Assembly (NCBI RefSeq): GCF_017355265.1
Contig: NZ_JADIJQ010000011.1
Coordinates: 1-64,000 of the forward strand
Source: Tessaracoccus sp. SD287
Lineage (GTDB): Bacteria; Actinomycetota; Actinomycetes; Propionibacteriales; Propionibacteriaceae
DNA: 64,000 nucleotides
Direction of reading: 5' to 3'
Shown piece by piece: positions 51,012 through 58,774 of the stretch. A model generated the notes under the pieces. The model did not search any database and was not told the origin of the DNA. It worked only from the letters and a program-made list of their open reading frames with translations. The position numbers were made by a program, and so were the translations under genes. Position 1 is the stretch's first letter. Each line of letters begins with the position of its first letter.

Positions 51012-51530
51012 ATGACAGAACAGCAAGGTGAATCACTGCTGAAGTTCACTGTGGCGCTGCGTCCGTTCGAGGACCACGTGGCTGCCACTGAATGCCTCTG
51101 GGGCCGCTGGATCGACCGGAACGAGGGTCTGGTCGCCTCCCACAACAACGCCAACGAGGTACCGCTCGCGGTCAACGACGTCGTTCGAGTCGCGCGCACC
51201 GCGTCCGGGTCGTGGCGGCTGGTCGAGATCGTCCGCCTGGCTGAGTCGGTCGTCACCTGGACGTCCTTCGATCCACCCGTCACCCAGGCGCAGGCCCTCG
51301 CGGTCTACGACGGGTGGGTCCGCGACGGCCTGGCCGTCTTCACCGAGGGCGGCAACGGGATCATGGTCACCGCGTGGAGGGAGTTCATGTCGATCGAGGA
51401 GGTGTTGGGTGCCCTGACGGTGTTCGCGGCGCCCGGGTGGGAGTTGTGGCAGGTGTTCACTCCGGAGGAGCGCCTGCGGGAACTGGAGCAACGCGTCGAC
51501 ATGGGCCGCGGTACGCGTGTCCATCGCTGA
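51012..51530 (+). CDS. Hypothetical protein, DUF4265-like N-terminus
   Basis: A 172-residue soluble protein. The first 85 residues (ECLWGRWIDRNEGLVASHNNANEVPLAVNDVVRVARTASGSWRLVEIV) have the layout of DUF4265 proteins, in which a short beta domain precedes an unknown module; this match is by eye and weak. The C-terminal part (WREFMSIEEVLGALTVFAAPGWELWQVFTPEERLRELEQ) is helical. No catalytic motif is evident. Confidence 0.65.
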   Translation: MTEQQGESLLKFTVALRPFEDHVAATECLWGRWIDRNEGLVASHNNANEVPLAVNDVVRVARTASGSWRLVEIVRLAESVVTWTSFDPPVTQAQALAVYDGWVRDGLAVFTEGGNGIMVTAWREFMSIEEVLGALTVFAAPGWELWQVFTPEERLRELEQRVDMGRGTRVHR

Positions 51531-51575
51531 CGTGGCGCACGACCCGAACTCGGGGCCATGCCAGCCGCGAAGCGG

Positions 51576-51992
51576 TCACGATGCCAGTTCGTCCTGGGCG
51601 CAGCCGCCGATGCGACGTGGCAGCAAACCGGGGTTGGCAGTGTAGAAGTGGAGCAGCTTGGGTGCGGTCTCGGCCAACGCCCGGTGCCAGCGACGGCCGA
51701 GCGGCAGGGTGAAGGGACGCGCAGACGAGATGGCTGCGATCATGCCCGGCACCACGTCCAACTGGTCGAGGAACGCCGTCGCTTCCGCCAGTTCGCGTGC
51801 GGAGCAGTGCCACTTCATGCCGTCGATCACAATGGGTTGGATGAGGCGGTCGTGCTCGTCGCAGAGCAGCAGCAGCCATGAGTCAGCGTGCCGGTCGCGT
51901 TCACCCAGGAACAGGTCGACCACATTGGTCGCGAGTTCGGCGTCGGTCAGTGGCATGTCAGCCCAATTGTTGGGCAGGTCTTCGAAGGTCAT
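51576..51992 (-). CDS. Hypothetical protein
   Basis: A 138-residue protein, acidic and mostly helical, that I cannot assign. Recognisable stretches are LFLGERDRHADSWLLLLCDEHDRLIQPIVIDG and AISSARPFTLPLGRRWHRAL. Similar small proteins with this strand pattern are common in actinobacteria and some resemble RadC/JAB-like folds, but no metal-binding motif is present here. It converges with the gene ending at 51530 and is divergent from the tocopherol-cyclase-like gene. Confidence 0.65.
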   Translation of the reverse strand: MTFEDLPNNWADMPLTDAELATNVVDLFLGERDRHADSWLLLLCDEHDRLIQPIVIDGMKWHCSARELAEATAFLDQLDVVPGMIAAISSARPFTLPLGRRWHRALAETAPKLLHFYTANPGLLPRRIGGCAQDELAS

Positions 51993-52121
51993 GTCCCTCA
52001 GTGTTGTCACGGGGCGAGGGGGGTGGACCCTCGGCAGCGAAGCTGTGGACAACTTCGTGCGTGTCCACAGGCCTACGTGGCGACCCTGTCCTCGCAGGTC
52101 CAGCGGTGCCATAGTGCTGGG

Positions 52122-53177
52122 ATGACCTCCACGCTGCGGCGCACGGTTGCCGCATTGCTCCGGACCTATCGCGCGAGCGGCGCGGACTGGCCGTGTGGTG
52201 ACCTGCTGCCCGCCCACGACGTCGCCATGGAGGGGTACTTCTGGCGGTTCAGCGACCCTGCGTCCGGACGCGTCGTGATCGCACTCAACGGCGTGAACCA
52301 CTCGGATGACGGACACTGGTCGACGCTTGGCCTCGCGGCGCATCCGCATGGTTTCCTGCGCACGGCAGTTCACCCGGTAGGTGTGGCCGCCACGGACCGA
52401 CTCGGCGCGTCCGCAGGTGATGCCTTTGTCGGCACGTCGGGACGCGTGCGGGTCGACCTCGCCGCCGACGCCCACCTTGACGTGGAGGTCAGAAGTCCGC
52501 AGCCCTGGCCGCGCAAGAGTCTTGGTGGGTCCAGCGTGTTCCAGGCCGTGCCCGGCCTCAACCAGTACTGGCACCCGTGGCTGCTGGGTGGGTCGGTGCA
52601 CGGACGCGCCGTGCTGGGCACCGAGACCTGGGCGCTGGACGGATGGTCGGTCTATGCCGAGAAGAATTGGGGCAAGGGCGGGTTTCCCGACGCATGGTGG
52701 TGGGGTCAGGCGCAGGGCTTTGATGATCGGTCGGTGTGCGTCGCCTTCGCTGGGGGGCAGGTCAGCGCTGGGCCGTTCCACACGACCGTCACGGCTGTGG
52801 TCGTCCTGCTGCCGGACGGCACACTCATCCGACTGGGGAACCCGGTCGTCTCGCCAGTGCATGCCGAGGTCACCGACGAGCGGTGGGAGCTCAGCGGACG
52901 CAGTGCCCAGTGGAGCGTCGACATCGAGGGGTCGGGCAGTCTGGACACCGCGCATGTGCTGCCCGTGCCACTGCCTGCCGAGCGGCGAAATGTGCCCGGC
53001 GCCATCGAGCATCTCGGCGCCACGATGCACGTCACAGTGCGCCGGCGGGGCCGACTCATCTGGGAAGGCGTGTCCACCATCGCCGCCCTCGAACACGGCG
53101 GGATTGCGCGCGCCCGGGCCGAGATCGCGCGCCGGGGCCACGGGCCAGACGCCGTCGACGCGTCCCCGGTGCGGTGA
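52122..53177 (+). CDS. Tocopherol cyclase-like protein
   Basis: A 351-residue soluble protein. The central WSVYAEKNWGKGGFPDAWWWGQAQGF closely resembles the hallmark of plant and cyanobacterial tocopherol cyclases (EKNWG...WxW), and GYFWRFSDPASGR near the N-terminus and FQAVPGLNQYWHPWLLGG also fit. The host is not photosynthetic as far as can be seen, so the substrate is likely another prenyl- or lipid-type ring precursor, or the fold has another use. CATAGT (52110-52115) ends 6 nt before the ATG, suggesting a leaderless message. Confidence 0.8.
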   Translation: MTSTLRRTVAALLRTYRASGADWPCGDLLPAHDVAMEGYFWRFSDPASGRVVIALNGVNHSDDGHWSTLGLAAHPHGFLRTAVHPVGVAATDRLGASAGDAFVGTSGRVRVDLAADAHLDVEVRSPQPWPRKSLGGSSVFQAVPGLNQYWHPWLLGGSVHGRAVLGTETWALDGWSVYAEKNWGKGGFPDAWWWGQAQGFDDRSVCVAFAGGQVSAGPFHTTVTAVVVLLPDGTLIRLGNPVVSPVHAEVTDERWELSGRSAQWSVDIEGSGSLDTAHVLPVPLPAERRNVPGAIEHLGATMHVTVRRRGRLIWEGVSTIAALEHGGIARARAEIARRGHGPDAVDASPVR

Positions 53178-53214
53178 ATCGCGGTGCCCCGACAGTCACG
53201 ACTAGGGTGGCAGG

Positions 53215-53460
53215 ATGTCAACTCCCCTCAGCCCGCCTGAGCCCAGCCGTGACCAGCCGAGGCGCGGCGCCTCGCGCACGTGGAGTGTTCTGTCCGCAGC
53301 CGCTGGCCTGTTCCTGATTGCCTTTGGTGCCCTGGTCGTCATGCTCGGCCAGGCCGATGACTCACCGGGGTTGGGCGGGCTGGGACTGATCACCGCCCTC
53401 ATAGGCCTGGTCATGCTGGTTCGGCTGCTCCGGGGACGGACCGGCAGGGGTCAGCACTGA
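53215..53460 (+). CDS. Small two-helix membrane protein
   Basis: An 81-residue protein with two predicted membrane helices (residues 23-45 and 54-71) and a Pro/Arg-rich N-terminus. No family is recognised. TAGGGT (53203-53208) ends 6 nt before the ATG. The last 99 bp overlap the converging nitrobindin-like gene. Confidence 0.6.
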   Translation: MSTPLSPPEPSRDQPRRGASRTWSVLSAAAGLFLIAFGALVVMLGQADDSPGLGGLGLITALIGLVMLVRLLRGRTGRGQH

Positions 53461-53910
53461 GCTGAGGTGGTGGGTCAGAGGTACCCCCACCGCTGCCATC
53501 TCGAAGCTGGTGGTGAGTTCGGTGCCCTGGAGCCGGATTCGTCGGACGGTCTGGTCCACCAGCTTCGCTGATGCGGAGTTCACCACCCGTGAGTGCAGCT
53601 CCATGGAGAACCCGTCGGCCTCGGCCACGAGTGGCCCCTCGGCCAGTTCGGTCTGACCGGTCGGTTGGGCCAGGACGAACTCGACCCGGCCGTGGCTGGG
53701 CACCCGCAGGTAGCCGGTCTCGACATGCAGGGGTCGTCCATCCGGTGCCCAGGTGCGCTGGGCATAGGCCAGGAAGGGCTTGCCAATGTCGGTGAAGGTG
53801 ACCTGCTCGGTGTACTCGAAGGTGTCGATGGTCGGGTACTCGCCGACCCCGGGGCCGCGCCACGTGCCGACCAGACCAGCGATGGGCGCAAGGTTCGGAT
53901 GCAGGTTCAT
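53362..53910 (-). CDS. Nitrobindin-like heme-binding FABP family protein
   Basis: A 182-residue small beta-barrel protein (DUF1794). LVGTWRGPGVGEYPTI (residues 13-28) is the signature of the first strands, and the C-terminal VPLTHHLSSVL contains the candidate proximal heme His. Family members bind heme and convert peroxynitrite to nitrate. The core ends near residue 155; the extra Gln/Pro-rich tail is encoded antisense to the small membrane protein gene and may be non-essential. TAGACT (53917-53922) ends 6 nt before the ATG. Confidence 0.9.
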   Translation of the reverse strand: MNLHPNLAPIAGLVGTWRGPGVGEYPTIDTFEYTEQVTFTDIGKPFLAYAQRTWAPDGRPLHVETGYLRVPSHGRVEFVLAQPTGQTELAEGPLVAEADGFSMELHSRVVNSASAKLVDQTVRRIRLQGTELTTSFEMAAVGVPLTHHLSSVLTPAGPSPEQPNQHDQAYEGGDQSQPAQPR

Positions 53911-53922
53911 GCCGGAAGTCTA

Positions 53923-53958
53923 GGTGGGCGGTGCAGTCTGGGTGGGCGGTGCAGTCTG
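53923..53958. repeat. 18-bp tandem duplication
   Basis: Two exact copies of GGTGGGCGGTGCAGTCTG lie head to tail 12 bp upstream of the nitrobindin-like start, just before repeat copy A. It could be a recent slippage event or a doubled regulatory site. Confidence 0.75.
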
Positions 53959-53984
53959 GGAACGTCGTCGGCACCCGCGCGGCT

Positions 53985-54054
53985 GCCACCTGCACCAGTT
54001 CCGTCCTCCTGCAAGGCTTCAAGCCCTGCAACGGGTCCCAACTGTTGCAGTTGG
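53985..54054 (+). repeat. 70-bp intergenic palindromic repeat, copy A
   Basis: First of three 70-bp copies that align without gaps (others at 56574-56643 and 58675-58744, both inverted). GCCACCTGCA at positions 1-10 and CTCCTGCA at 22-29 are invariant in all copies. TGCA cores lie at 7, 26, 43 and 62, a symmetric 19-17-19 spacing, and the outer arms are near-perfect inverted copies. Here the centre is TGCAAGGCTT-C-AAGCCCTGCA. It ends 34 bp before the small gene at 54089. Confidence 0.8.
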
Positions 54055-54088
54055 TTCCCGTCCCGGAAGCCAGCCATAGACTCCGCCC

Positions 54089-54304
54089 ATGGGTTCATCA
54101 CGCCCCAACTTTTCGGGGATGACGGTCAACGAGCGCCTGGCCGCTGCTGGATTGACCCGCGAATTCGACTCGGCGATCATCGCGGGGGACCGCCAGAGGG
54201 CGATCAGCGTGTTGCGGCGGGTCGCCATGGACGAGAACAGCGCTGCCTTCACCGTGGACACCACACTCGCCAACCCGGCGAAGTACGGCTACCGGCGCCC
54301 CTGA
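54089..54304 (+). CDS. Conserved small hypothetical protein
   Basis: A 71-residue protein of unknown function. MTVNERLAAAGLTREFDSAIIAGDRQ and AFTVDTTLANPAKYGY match the beginning and end of a small protein family I have seen in many bacteria, made of helices with a terminal YGY/YGF. TAGACT (54077-54082) ends 6 nt before the ATG at 54089, supporting this start; an ATG at 54119 matches where homologues often begin. It lies between repeat copy A and the DDAH-like gene. Confidence 0.7.
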   Translation: MGSSRPNFSGMTVNERLAAAGLTREFDSAIIAGDRQRAISVLRRVAMDENSAAFTVDTTLANPAKYGYRRP

Positions 54305-54459
54305 AGACGCAATGAGCATCAGTCCCCAAGAGCGCCCGTGGTCCGTGTCATACTGCAGTCAGGCGTGCTCGTGTCGCCTCTTCCTCGTGGCCAGCCCACG
54401 GGTCGAAGTGCCGCCGGGCCCCAGGACAGCGTCCGCCGCCACACTCGGTGGGGAGCGAG

Positions 54460-55311
54460 ATGCCTTCTCAACAGCGGATCCAGCAGCGTCGCCGGTTCCT
54501 GATGTGTCGTCCGGACCACTTCACGGTGCGCTACGAGATCAACCCGTGGATGCAGCGGGCGCGTCCCACCGACACGGCGCGAGCGGTGCGGCAGTGGCAG
54601 GCGCTCCACGACACCTATCTGGAGCTGGGGCACGAGGTCGAACTGATCGACCCGATCCCCGGCCTGGACGACATGGTCTACACGGCCAACGGCGGACTCG
54701 TCATCAACGGTGTGGCACTGGGGGCGAGGTTCAAGGTGGCCGAGCGTCGCGGTGAGGAACGCCCGTTCCGGGAGTGGTTCGCCGCCCACGGGTTCGAGGT
54801 CGTCGAGCCGGTCGCGACCCAGGAGGGTGAAGGGGACTTCCTGCTCGCCGGCGAGACCATCCTCGCCGGCTATGGCTTCCGTTCCGAGCTCGGGAGCCAC
54901 GCCGAGGTCGCCGATGTGTTCGGGCTCGAGGTCGTCTCGCTGCGCCTGGTCAACCCGGCCTACTACCATCTGGACACCGCGCTGTGCGTCCTGGACCCGG
55001 TGCAGGGCCCGGGCGGGGTGGAGCGGGCGAACATTGCCTACCTGCCCTCCGCCTTTGACGCGCACAGCCAGGGCGAACTCGTCGAGCGGTTCCCGGACGC
55101 AATCCGGGTGCCCGCCTTCGTTCCCGAGACCCTCGAACTGAACGCTGTCAGCGATGGTCTCAATGTGGTGATCTCGACGCCCATCAACGGCTTCGACGCC
55201 CAGCTGCGCGAGCGCGGTTACCACCCCGTGGCCGTCGACCTGTCCGAGTTGCACCTCGGCGGTGGCGGGATCAAGTGCTGCACCCTGGGACTCAGAGGAG
55301 CCAGACCATGA
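54460..55311 (+). CDS. Dimethylargininase-like guanidino-group hydrolase (DDAH family)
   Basis: A 283-residue pentein-fold enzyme. Visible active-site regions are VYTANGGLVI, EGEGDFLLAG, AYYHLDTALCVLD with the catalytic His and LGGGGIKCCTLGLRG with the catalytic Cys. Relatives remove the guanidino group of methylated arginine to give citrulline, or turn arginine directly into ornithine plus ammonia (cyanobacterial ArgZ type). Overlap with an ornithine aminotransferase gene favours an ornithine-producing role (inference). The ATG at 54460 has GGGGAG 5 nt upstream. Confidence 0.85.
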   Translation: MPSQQRIQQRRRFLMCRPDHFTVRYEINPWMQRARPTDTARAVRQWQALHDTYLELGHEVELIDPIPGLDDMVYTANGGLVINGVALGARFKVAERRGEERPFREWFAAHGFEVVEPVATQEGEGDFLLAGETILAGYGFRSELGSHAEVADVFGLEVVSLRLVNPAYYHLDTALCVLDPVQGPGGVERANIAYLPSAFDAHSQGELVERFPDAIRVPAFVPETLELNAVSDGLNVVISTPINGFDAQLRERGYHPVAVDLSELHLGGGGIKCCTLGLRGARP

Positions 55312-56549
55312 GCACCACGATGAACCCATCCACGTCGACGGACGCCGGGACGCCGACCGCGCGATTCATCCACGACGAGGGGGAGCACGTCGCGCACAAC
55401 TACGATCCGCTTCCCGTGGTCGTGTCGACCGCGGAGGACGTCTGGGTGACCGACGTCGAGGGCAGGCGCTACCTCGACCTGCTGTCGGCCTACTCGGCGC
55501 TGAACTTCGGACACCGACACCCCGAGCTGGTGAAGGCGGCCGTCGACCAGATCGGCCGGCTCACCCTGACCAGTCGGGCATTCCACAACGCCCAGCTTGG
55601 CGCCTTCTGCGCCGCCCTGGCCGAGTTGTGCGGCAAGGACCTCGTGCTGCCGATGAACACCGGTGCGGAGGCCGTCGAGACCGGCATCAAGGCAGCGCGC
55701 GCCTGGGCCTACCGCGTCAAGGGCGTGCCCGCAGACGCCGCGCGGATCATCGTGGCGGCGGGCAACTTCCACGGCCGCACCACCACGATCGTCGGGTTCA
55801 GCGACGACCCCGTCGCCCGGGACGGGTTCGGGCCGTTCACGCCCGGATTCGTCACCGTCCCCTACCAGGACGCCGCGGCGATCGCGGACGCCATCGACGA
55901 GTTCACTGCCGCGGTGCTCATCGAGCCCATCCAGGGTGAGGCCGGCGTCATCATCCCGCCGCCGGGCTACTTGAGGGCGGTCCGCGACCTGTGCACCCAG
56001 CGCAACGTGCTCCTCATCGCCGACGAGATCCAGTCAGGCCTCGGCCGTGCCGGCGCGACATTCGCCTGCGACCGCGAGGGCGTCGTCCCCGACCTGTACC
56101 TGCTGGGCAAGGCGCTGGGCGGTGGCATCCTGCCGGTGTCGGCCGTCGTCGGTGACCGTGAGGTCCTGGGGGTGTTCCGTCCGGGCGAACACGGGTCGAC
56201 CTTCGGCGGGAATCCCGTCGCTGCGGCGGTCGGCCTGCGCGTGGTCGAGCTGCTGCGCACCGGCGAGTTCCAGGAACGCGCCACGACGCTGGGCCACCAC
56301 CTCAAAGGTCTGCTCGACGAACTGGTTGGCCACGGCCTCACCGAGGTGCGCGTGGCTGGACTGTGGGCGGGCGTCGACGTCGAACCGTCGCGCGGCACCG
56401 GCCGCGACGTCGCCCGGGGTCTGTTGGCCCGCGGCGTGTTGGTGAAGGACACGCACGGCCAGACGATCCGCATCGCACCTCCGCTGACCATTCAGGCCGC
56501 CGACCTCAACTGGGCGGTCGAGCAGTTGAGGCTGGTGCTGGCGCGCTGA
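55308..56549 (+). CDS. rocD: Ornithine--oxo-acid transaminase
   Basis: A 413-residue class-III PLP aminotransferase converting ornithine to glutamate-5-semialdehyde. MNTGAEAVETGIKAARAWAY binds PLP phosphate, FHGRTTTIVGFS is the ring-stacking region, IADEIQSGLGRAG holds the PLP Asp, LLGKALGGGILPVSAVVG the Schiff-base Lys, and GEHGSTFGGNPVA closes the site. It overlaps the DDAH-like gene by 4 bp, so the pair forms an arginine-to-glutamate semialdehyde route. Confidence 0.95.
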   Translation: MSTTMNPSTSTDAGTPTARFIHDEGEHVAHNYDPLPVVVSTAEDVWVTDVEGRRYLDLLSAYSALNFGHRHPELVKAAVDQIGRLTLTSRAFHNAQLGAFCAALAELCGKDLVLPMNTGAEAVETGIKAARAWAYRVKGVPADAARIIVAAGNFHGRTTTIVGFSDDPVARDGFGPFTPGFVTVPYQDAAAIADAIDEFTAAVLIEPIQGEAGVIIPPPGYLRAVRDLCTQRNVLLIADEIQSGLGRAGATFACDREGVVPDLYLLGKALGGGILPVSAVVGDREVLGVFRPGEHGSTFGGNPVAAAVGLRVVELLRTGEFQERATTLGHHLKGLLDELVGHGLTEVRVAGLWAGVDVEPSRGTGRDVARGLLARGVLVKDTHGQTIRIAPPLTIQAADLNWAVEQLRLVLAR

Positions 56550-56573
56550 GGACCGCGAAAAGGGTGATCGCGG

Positions 56574-56643
56574 CTAACTGCAACGGATAGCGCCTGGTGC
56601 ACGGTTTCAACCGCTGCAGGAGCACCGGGGCGTTGCAGGTGGC
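56574..56643 (-). repeat. 70-bp intergenic palindromic repeat, copy B
   Basis: Second 70-bp copy, inverted relative to copy A. All four TGCA cores are conserved at the same positions, with outer arms GCCACCTGCA and TTGCAGTTAG. The centre reads CGGTTGAAACCG, also self-complementary though the bases differ from copy A. A small CCGCGA/TCGCGG hairpin (56553-56573) abuts it, right after the rocD stop. Confidence 0.8.
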
Positions 56644-56698
56644 CGAAGAGGCTGCCGGCTGGTGTGTCATGCGGCGGTGGAACGGGCAGAATGGGCAG

Positions 56699-56887
56699 AT
56701 GGCCAAGTACCTCGTCTCCCACCCGTGCCAGGACGCCTGCGGCACCATCGAGACCGACCGTGACGTCCGGGGCGCCCCGGTCTACCTGTGTCCGGGATGT
56801 GACTCGCAGTGGTACGAACCGCGCGAGGAGAAGGTCTCTGTGGACCAGAGGGAGCTCAGCCCGGAGCCCGAGAACCAGCGCTCGTAG
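56699..56887 (+). CDS. Small zinc-ribbon-like protein
   Basis: A 62-residue protein with two cysteine pairs, CQDAC (residues 10-14) and CPGC (31-34), that could hold one zinc, followed by an acidic tail. No family is recognised. The ATG at 56699 has GGGCAG just before it. It lies between repeat copy B and trmL; trmL starts 33 bp downstream. Confidence 0.55.
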   Translation: MAKYLVSHPCQDACGTIETDRDVRGAPVYLCPGCDSQWYEPREEKVSVDQRELSPEPENQRS

Positions 56888-56920
56888 CGGCCGCTGCCCC
56901 CGTTGCCGGTAGTCTGAGGG

Positions 56921-57391
56921 GTGTTTCATGTGATGTTCCTCGAGCCCCGAATCCCACCCAATACGGGCAACGCGATTCGGATGACAGCCGGGGTGGGAGC
57001 GACCCTGCACCTGGTCGAACCGCTCGGGTTCGATCTGGAAGCGCCCAAGTTGCGACGTGCGGGACTGGACTACCACGACCTGGCGTCGGTGGTCGTGCAC
57101 CCTGATCTCGACGCCGCGTTGGGCAGCGCCGTACTGGCTTCCTCGAGGGTGTTCGCCTTCACTGCGCACGCGACCCGCTGGTACACCGACATTGAGTTCC
57201 GCCCCGGCGATGTGCTGCTCTTCGGTCCCGAACCGACCGGCCTGTCGGACCAGGTACTGAGCCACGAGCGCGTCACCGAACGAGTGCGGATCCCGATGCT
57301 GGAGGGACGCAGATCCCTGAACCTGTCGAATTCTGCGGCCGTGGTGACCTACGAGGCATGGCGCCAGCAGGGCTTCGCTGGCGCGATCTGA
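56921..57391 (+). CDS. trmL: tRNA (cytidine(34)-2'-O)-methyltransferase
   Basis: A 156-residue SPOUT methyltransferase that 2'-O-methylates the wobble base of certain leucine tRNAs. PRIPPNTGNAIRMTAGVGATLHLVEPLGF is the family N-terminus, LLFGPEPTGLS the middle motif and IPMLEGRRSLNLSNSAAVVTYEA the SAM-binding knot. The length is right for TrmL. It begins with GTG; TAGTCT (56910-56915) is 5 nt upstream. Confidence 0.95.
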   Translation: MFHVMFLEPRIPPNTGNAIRMTAGVGATLHLVEPLGFDLEAPKLRRAGLDYHDLASVVVHPDLDAALGSAVLASSRVFAFTAHATRWYTDIEFRPGDVLLFGPEPTGLSDQVLSHERVTERVRIPMLEGRRSLNLSNSAAVVTYEAWRQQGFAGAI

Positions 57392-57412
57392 TGCCCGGCG
57401 GCAGTCGACAGC

Positions 57413-58612
57413 TCAGTCCGTGGCCGTCCGCAGGTGTGGGTAGGCCGGGTCGCGACCCTGGAAGCTCAGAATGCTCGGATTCCTGACCACGCCGTCGTGG
57501 ACCTCGATCGCACGCGTGATGGTCTGGTCCGCGGCCCAGGCAGCGGGCCCCTCCATCACCGTGCGCAGGAACGGCAGCAGGGCCTCGCTGATCTCCCACG
57601 TGGCGGCGTTCCACAAGTACGACGGGCTGTGGTCGACGGCGTAGTAGTGGACTCCTCGTCCGACGGTGAACATGGGCTCGTCGAAGGTGCTCGGTCGCGC
57701 CCATTCGAAACCCATGCCCGTGTCGCACGAGACGTCGATGATCAGGCTGCCCGCGGCGAAATGCTCCAGATCGACGGTCCTCAGGTAGGTCAGCGGGGCA
57801 GCGACGTCCTGGTAGGTGCAGTTGACCACGATGTCGTGCGAGGCCAGGAACTGCGGCAGCAGCACGTCGCCGTCCGTGGTGAGGACCTCGCTGAGGTGGG
57901 TCGCACCCTGGTCGGTGTGCAGTTGGGTGATGTGGACGTTGTGGATGGGGGAGCCGACCGCTGCGACGCCCCGCTGCGTGAGGACCTGGACGTCGTGGAT
58001 CCCGTGCGCGTTCAGCGCCGTCACCGCGCCTCGTGCCGTCGCGCCGAAGCCGATGACCACCGCCCTCAGGCGGGGCCCGTAGTCACCGGTCGAACCGACC
58101 AGGCTCAGGGCGTGCAGCACCGAGCAGTAGCCGGCCAGCTCATTGTTCTTGTGGAAGACGTGCAAGCTGATGTCGCCCCGGCGCGACCAGTGGTTCATGG
58201 CCTCGAAGGCGATCAACGTCAGCCGATTGTCGATCGCGGCCTGCGCCATGGCGACATCCTGCACACAGTGCGGCCATCCCCACAGGACGCGCCCGTGTGG
58301 CATCGCGGCCACGTCCTCCACTTGCGGCTTGGGCAGCAGCAGCACGTCGGCGGCGGCGATGACCTGTGAGCGTTCGGCGACCCTGCCCACCCGCGATTCG
58401 AGGTAGCCGGGTTCCAGTTGGAAGTCATTGCCGTAACCACGCTCCACGACCATCCGGGCGCGCAGGTCGGGGTCGATGCGGTCCAGATGGTGCGGGTGCA
58501 GGGGCAGTCGCCGCTCGTTCTCCATCGAGGAGGTGGCCAGGACCCCGAGGCTGAGCAGACCGCTGGAGGAGTGGCTCGTAGTAGCGAGGGACGAGTCGGT
58601 GGCGCCGGACAT
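57413..58612 (-). CDS. N5-(carboxyethyl)ornithine synthase-like dehydrogenase
   Basis: A 399-residue protein of the alanine dehydrogenase/pyridine-nucleotide transhydrogenase fold. ENERRLPLHPHHLDRI, VERGYGNDF, FEAMNHWSRRG and FHKNNELAGYCSVLHAL resemble N5-(carboxyethyl)ornithine synthase, which joins ornithine and pyruvate reductively using NADPH; the nucleotide site is VVIGFGATARGAV. A saccharopine dehydrogenase-like activity is the main alternative. The ATG at 58612 has GGGAG about 5 nt upstream. Repeat copy C lies 62 bp upstream in the same orientation. Proximity to the DDAH-like/rocD pair supports ornithine as a substrate (inference). Confidence 0.75.
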   Translation of the reverse strand: MSGATDSSLATTSHSSSGLLSLGVLATSSMENERRLPLHPHHLDRIDPDLRARMVVERGYGNDFQLEPGYLESRVGRVAERSQVIAAADVLLLPKPQVEDVAAMPHGRVLWGWPHCVQDVAMAQAAIDNRLTLIAFEAMNHWSRRGDISLHVFHKNNELAGYCSVLHALSLVGSTGDYGPRLRAVVIGFGATARGAVTALNAHGIHDVQVLTQRGVAAVGSPIHNVHITQLHTDQGATHLSEVLTTDGDVLLPQFLASHDIVVNCTYQDVAAPLTYLRTVDLEHFAAGSLIIDVSCDTGMGFEWARPSTFDEPMFTVGRGVHYYAVDHSPSYLWNAATWEISEALLPFLRTVMEGPAAWAADQTITRAIEVHDGVVRNPSILSFQGRDPAYPHLRTATD

Positions 58613-58674
58613 CCGGACTCCCATCCTGGGGGGAACCAGAGGTAGCTCCCGCCCCGACCCTACGCCGCCCGCAT

Positions 58675-58744
58675 CCAACTGCGGCAGTTAAGTCCTGCTG
58701 CACGGCTTCACGTCCTGCAGGAGGACCGCACCGTTGCAGGTGGC
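58675..58744 (-). repeat. 70-bp intergenic palindromic repeat, copy C
   Basis: Third 70-bp copy, in the same orientation as copy B and upstream of the carboxyethylornithine-synthase-like gene. It keeps GCCACCTGCA and CCTCCTGCAG and three of four TGCA cores; the fourth is CGCA. Inner arms CCTCCTGCA and CCTGCTGCA (complement) match at 8 of 9 positions. A separate strong terminator hairpin follows at 58775. Confidence 0.8.
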
Positions 58745-58774
58745 GGTCGGCGGGCGATGACTCAGCATGAAGAG

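Noticed and set aside
50821-51015. A 64-codon frame in the 551-bp gap
   Set aside because: Cys/Gly/Ser-rich with no family resemblance and overlapping the start of the next gene; coding is not convincing.
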